DNA of 64,000 bases from DATFVA01 sp963771705. GTDB taxonomy: Bacteria > Bacteroidota > Ignavibacteria > Ignavibacteriales > Ignavibacteriaceae. Position numbers and translations under genes: made by a program. The notes under the pieces were generated by a model. The model was not told where the DNA came from. It worked only from the letters and a program-made list of their open reading frames with translations, and made no database searches. Positions 61,615 to 64,000 of this stretch are shown in pieces (the first letter of the stretch is position 1; each line of letters opens with the position of its first letter). Where the stretch lies: assembly GCA_963771705.1 (NCBI GenBank), contig CAVYUP010000002.1, forward strand, positions 330,435 to 394,434. Reading direction: 5' to 3'.

Positions 61615-62547
61615 ATGATTGTATTTGGTCCTATTCCATCGCGCAGACTGGGAAGAAGTCTCGGAATTAATAATATCCCGCCGAAAACCTGCAGCTATTC
61701 ATGTATATACTGCCAGGTAGGTAAAACAAACTGTCTGACTCTGAATCGAAGTTCTTTTTTCTCCCCCGACAGGATATATAGTGAAACCGGATTTAAAATA
61801 AAGCAACTTCGGGATAAGGGAGAAAAAATAGATTACATCACTTTTGTGCCTGATGGAGAACCAATGCTTGATATTAATTTAGGCACTACAATTAAAAGGC
61901 TGAAAGAATTTGGAATTAGGACAGCGGTCATAACAAACGGTTCGTTGTTATGGGATGATTCAGTAAAAAATGATCTGATGGATGCGGATCTTGTCTCAAT
62001 TAAAGTAGATACCGTATTCCGGGAGATATGGAAAAAAATAAACAGGCCACACGGAGAGCTTAAAATTAATAATATAACCAGAGGGATTCTGGACTTTTCC
62101 AGCAGCTTTAAGGGTACGGTATACACTGAAACAATGCTAGCAGCAGGGATTAACGATTCTATTGAATCTCTATACATAACAGCGGATTTTATTAAAAAAT
62201 TACAACCTGCAAAAGCTTACCTACTTGTACCAACCAGACCTCCGACTGTTGAAACCGTGACTGCTCCTGATATAAACATCAGGAACACAGCTCTCGAAAT
62301 TTTCAGGTGTAAAATTAAAAATTCTTTTATAATGGATTACGATGAGGGAAGTAACTTCAGTTTTACATCTGAAGCAAAAAAGGAACTTCTGGATATCCTT
62401 TCTATTCATCCTATGAGGGAAAAGGCTGTCAAAGAATTTCTGACGAGAGCTAATTTGCCGTGGGATATCATACCAACATTAATTAGTGAAGATATTCTGA
62501 GGATTGAAGAGTATTCAGGAGACATTTTTTTCGTAAAAAATAATTAG
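61615..62547 (+). CDS. Radical SAM protein (COG0731-like)
   Basis: 310 residues. 'FGPIPSRRLGRSLGINNIPP' (in part) and the cluster triad CSYSCIYC at Cys26, Cys30 and Cys33 define the family. The SAM motif is canonical here, 'FVPDGEPMLD' (Gly81-Glu82-Pro83), unlike the paralogue at 59715-60737. 'SIKVDTVFREIWKKINRPH' corresponds to the same conserved segment. Related proteins are usually found in anaerobes near NifX-like genes; their substrate is not known. The next gene starts nine bases later with a strong AGGAGG. Confidence 0.88.
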   Translation: MIVFGPIPSRRLGRSLGINNIPPKTCSYSCIYCQVGKTNCLTLNRSSFFSPDRIYSETGFKIKQLRDKGEKIDYITFVPDGEPMLDINLGTTIKRLKEFGIRTAVITNGSLLWDDSVKNDLMDADLVSIKVDTVFREIWKKINRPHGELKINNITRGILDFSSSFKGTVYTETMLAAGINDSIESLYITADFIKKLQPAKAYLLVPTRPPTVETVTAPDINIRNTALEIFRCKIKNSFIMDYDEGSNFSFTSEAKKELLDILSIHPMREKAVKEFLTRANLPWDIIPTLISEDILRIEEYSGDIFFVKNN

Positions 62548-62556
62548 GAGGATATA

Positions 62557-62760
62557 ATGCCTGATTTTAATGGAACAGGTCCTTCAGGAAAGGGACCATT
62601 AACTGGGAGGAAAAGGGGCAAGTGTAGAGGATCATGGAGTGAAAAGAATAAGGAGGAGGAAGATAAAGGTTTAGAAAAGAGTTTCCAAAGCGGGAGAAGA
62701 CATAACCGTGGAGGCAGAAGAAATGGACATGGCGGTGCAGGCCGAAGGTCAGGAGGATAA
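62557..62760 (+). CDS. DUF5320-like small glycine/arginine-rich protein
   Basis: 67 residues. 'MPDFNGTGPSGKGPLTGRKRGKCRG' (in part) is the DUF5320 start, 'GPxGxGPxTGR..G.C'. The tail is a low-complexity Arg/Gly/His stretch 'RRHNRGGRRNGHGG', which could bind metal or nucleic acid. DUF5320 genes commonly sit beside NifX-like genes in anaerobes; function unknown. Its TAA shares a base run with the next ATG (TAAATG), so the pair is coupled. Confidence 0.78.
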   Translation: MPDFNGTGPSGKGPLTGRKRGKCRGSWSEKNKEEEDKGLEKSFQSGRRHNRGGRRNGHGGAGRRSGG

Positions 62761-63147
62761 ATGTTAATAGCAGTTACAACAGATACACCGGCCCTTAATT
62801 CTTTAATCTCACAGAACTTCGGCAGGTGTGCATTCTTAATATTCTTTGACGAAGATAAGAACAGTACTGAAATAATTCAGAACCCCTTTGCAAACACGAT
62901 GGGGGTGGGAGCAGGTGTTCAACTCGGCCGCCTGCTTATTGAAAAAAAAGTTGATTCGGTAATCACTAACAGGATGGGTGCCGGTCCTTTCAGACTATTT
63001 TTGTCGGCCAAGGTAGAAGTATATCAATGCACAGAGTTAACAGCGCTAGAAGCTGTAGAACTCCTCGTAAAAGATGGATTACCTGCGCTTAATATGACCT
63101 CATTGACGACCGGAAACAAATTCATAAAACGCTTTCGAAATAATTAA
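62761..63147 (+). CDS. NifX/NafY-like iron-molybdenum cofactor-type carrier protein 1
   Basis: 128 residues in the dinitrogenase iron-molybdenum cofactor (NifX/NifB C-terminal) family. The domain starts 'MLIAVTTDTPALNSLISQNF' and contains 'FGRCAFLIFFDED' and 'AGVQLGRLLIEKKVDSVITNRMGAGPF' (in part), the ribonuclease-H-like cofactor-binding fold. Family members hold metal clusters during nitrogenase maturation, but many, like this, have no nitrogenase near them. A unique Cys in 'FGRC' could ligate a cluster. Confidence 0.87.
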   Translation: MLIAVTTDTPALNSLISQNFGRCAFLIFFDEDKNSTEIIQNPFANTMGVGAGVQLGRLLIEKKVDSVITNRMGAGPFRLFLSAKVEVYQCTELTALEAVELLVKDGLPALNMTSLTTGNKFIKRFRNN

Positions 63148-63179
63148 AAAAAAGATTAATAATAAACAGGGCGATATAA

Positions 63180-63497
63180 ATGAGAATTGCGGTACCCTCT
63201 GTGGGTGAAAATAAAAGATCTGATTTGAGTCGTACATTAGGCCGTTCCAAGTTTATTATTATATATGATTCTGACCGGAGAAGATATTCTGCCATACCTA
63301 ATCCGGGTAATTTGATAATGGATGGTTCGGGTATAAAAGCGGTTGAGGTTGTTATTAATTCCCATGCCGACATACTCCTTACTAAAGAGATCGGCGTTAA
63401 AGCATATTCTGTACTTGCAAAAGAACATGTTGCTGTGCTGCTTCTCGATGCTGTTTCTTCGGTAGATGAGGCAATTAAAAAATACTTAAAAAAATAA
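63180..63497 (+). CDS. NifX-like carrier protein 2
   Basis: 105 residues of the same fold as the previous gene: 'MRIAVPSVGENKRSDLSRTLGR', 'FIIIYDSDRRRYSAIPNP' and 'KAVEVVINSHADILLTKEIGVKAYSVLAKEHVAVLLL' (quoted in part). It lacks the cysteine of the first copy. The pairing of two divergent NifX-like proteins suggests a two-component or heteromeric carrier. Separated from the first by 32 bases. Confidence 0.87.
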   Translation: MRIAVPSVGENKRSDLSRTLGRSKFIIIYDSDRRRYSAIPNPGNLIMDGSGIKAVEVVINSHADILLTKEIGVKAYSVLAKEHVAVLLLDAVSSVDEAIKKYLKK

Positions 63498-63508
63498 CAG
63501 GTGTAATA

Positions 63509-64000
63509 TTGTTCGTACCTTCAAAAATATTCTTCACAAAAGGTGTTGGAAAACATAAGAATTATTTAAGTTCTTTTGAGCTTGCACTTAGGAACGCCGG
63601 AATCGAAATCTGCAATCTTGTTTCGGTCAGCAGTATTTTTCCTCCCGGATGTAAAAGAATAAGTAAAGAAGAAGGACTTAAAAATATCCGGCCGGGAGAG
63701 GTTACTTTTGCTGTCATGGCTAGAAACTCAACTAATGAACCCAACAGGCTGATTACAGCATCTATAGGGGTTGCAATTCCTGCAGATGGTTCTCAATACG
63801 GATATTTATCAGAATATCATCCATTTGGTATTAAAGAAAAAATTGCGGGTGAGTATTCAGAAGACCTGGCTGCCCAGATGCTGGCTACAACACTCGGTAT
63901 TGATTTTGACGCTGAAACGGATTGGAGTGAGAGGGAACAGGTGTTCAAATTATCAGGTAAAATAGTAAAAACTTTCAACATAACTCAATCTGCTGAGGGT
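63509..64000 (+). CDS. pdaD: Pyruvoyl-dependent arginine decarboxylase, cut by the right edge
   Basis: TTG at 63509 opens a frame to the window end (164 codons). The N-terminus 'FVPSKIFFTKGVGKHKNYLS', 'SFELALRNAGIEICNLVSVSS' (in part, the cleavage is between Ser41 and Ser42, where the pyruvoyl group forms), 'FPPGCKRI' and 'YGYLSEYHPFG' match PdaD closely. Makes agmatine from arginine for polyamine synthesis. It starts eleven bases after the second NifX-like gene and is on the same strand, though it may have its own promoter. Confidence 0.93.
   Translation, partial: MFVPSKIFFTKGVGKHKNYLSSFELALRNAGIEICNLVSVSSIFPPGCKRISKEEGLKNIRPGEVTFAVMARNSTNEPNRLITASIGVAIPADGSQYGYLSEYHPFGIKEKIAGEYSEDLAAQMLATTLGIDFDAETDWSEREQVFKLSGKIVKTFNITQSAEG

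Noticed and set aside
61142..63497. A complete nitrogenase maturation cluster
   Set aside because: Only NifX-like folds are present; no NifB, NifE, NifN or structural genes can be seen.
1..64000. CRISPR arrays, insertion sequences, prophage or integrative element
   Set aside because: No regularly spaced direct repeats, transposase, integrase or phage structural genes were seen; operons are intact and gene content is uniform.

Overview
The window looks like a chromosomal segment of a member of the Ignavibacteria/Melioribacter lineage (Bacteroidota-Chlorobiota group). The evidence is a type IX secretion C-terminal sorting domain of the 'FQNYPNPFNPVTTI' type on the protein at 54241-56040, a short-subunit caa3 oxidase encoded with a bc complex, multiheme cytochromes, a moderate-to-low GC content, many TTG starts, and short tightly coupled operons. 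This is an inference from gene content; no 16S rRNA gene is present.

Layout. 1-6.4 kb: end of a YdcF-like protein, leucine dehydrogenase, nusB, an Atg22/UMF1-type MFS permease, then on the minus strand a PLP aminotransferase, an RsbU-type phosphatase and a CDF metal transporter. 6.5-15.6 kb: Sel1-repeat protein, a small unknown, a BamA/TamA-like barrel, a sodium symporter plus a large membrane PP2C phosphatase, a small integral membrane protein and a bactofilin. 15.7-24.6 kb: APC permease, SCO copper chaperone, and a minus-strand respiratory operon transcribed ctaC-ctaD-ctaE-ctaG-small subunit-Rieske-cytochrome b/c. 24.9-39.1 kb: pyrG, a TPR protein with an apparent frameshift, purN-purH, mreB-mreC-mreD-mrdA-rodA, dcd, pyrF and a DUF2851 protein. 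39.1-47.5 kb: etfB-etfA-bifunctional nuclease, clpS, typA, pepD, a SET protein, a YihY/BrkB protein and a MORN/YwqK lipoprotein. 47.9-51.9 kb: a porin-plus-multiheme-cytochrome cluster with 4, 14 and 7 haem sites. 51.9-56.7 kb: two divergently oriented tRNA-Ser genes, an M64-type peptidase, a secreted AGE-fold protein and a HEAT-repeat protein. 56.8-64.0 kb: a MATE exporter, a sigma-54 activator, and a divergent co-directional run of two radical SAM proteins, a thioesterase, a CGGC protein, a DUF5320-like protein, two NifX-like proteins and the start of a pyruvoyl arginine decarboxylase.

How parts fit. The bc-caa3 operon, SCO and CtaG form one aerobic quinol-to-oxygen module in which the c-type haems are fused to cytochrome b and oxidase subunit II. 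The cytochrome cluster at 48-52 kb has the parts of a trans-outer-membrane electron conduit. The most system-like and least described region is 59.5-63.5 kb: a stand-alone PAS/AAA+/Fis activator faces an operon across a gap that contains two inverted-repeat sites 42 bp apart and a degenerate -24/-12 promoter. The operon encodes two paralogous radical SAM proteins, one of which has lost the GEP motif and gained a cysteine cluster, with NifX-like cofactor carriers but no nitrogenase genes in view.

Several housekeeping promoters share TTGann/TTGTAA, 17 bp, then TAnnTT, which suggests an ordinary sigma-70-type code in this organism rather than the Bacteroides-type -33/-7 code.
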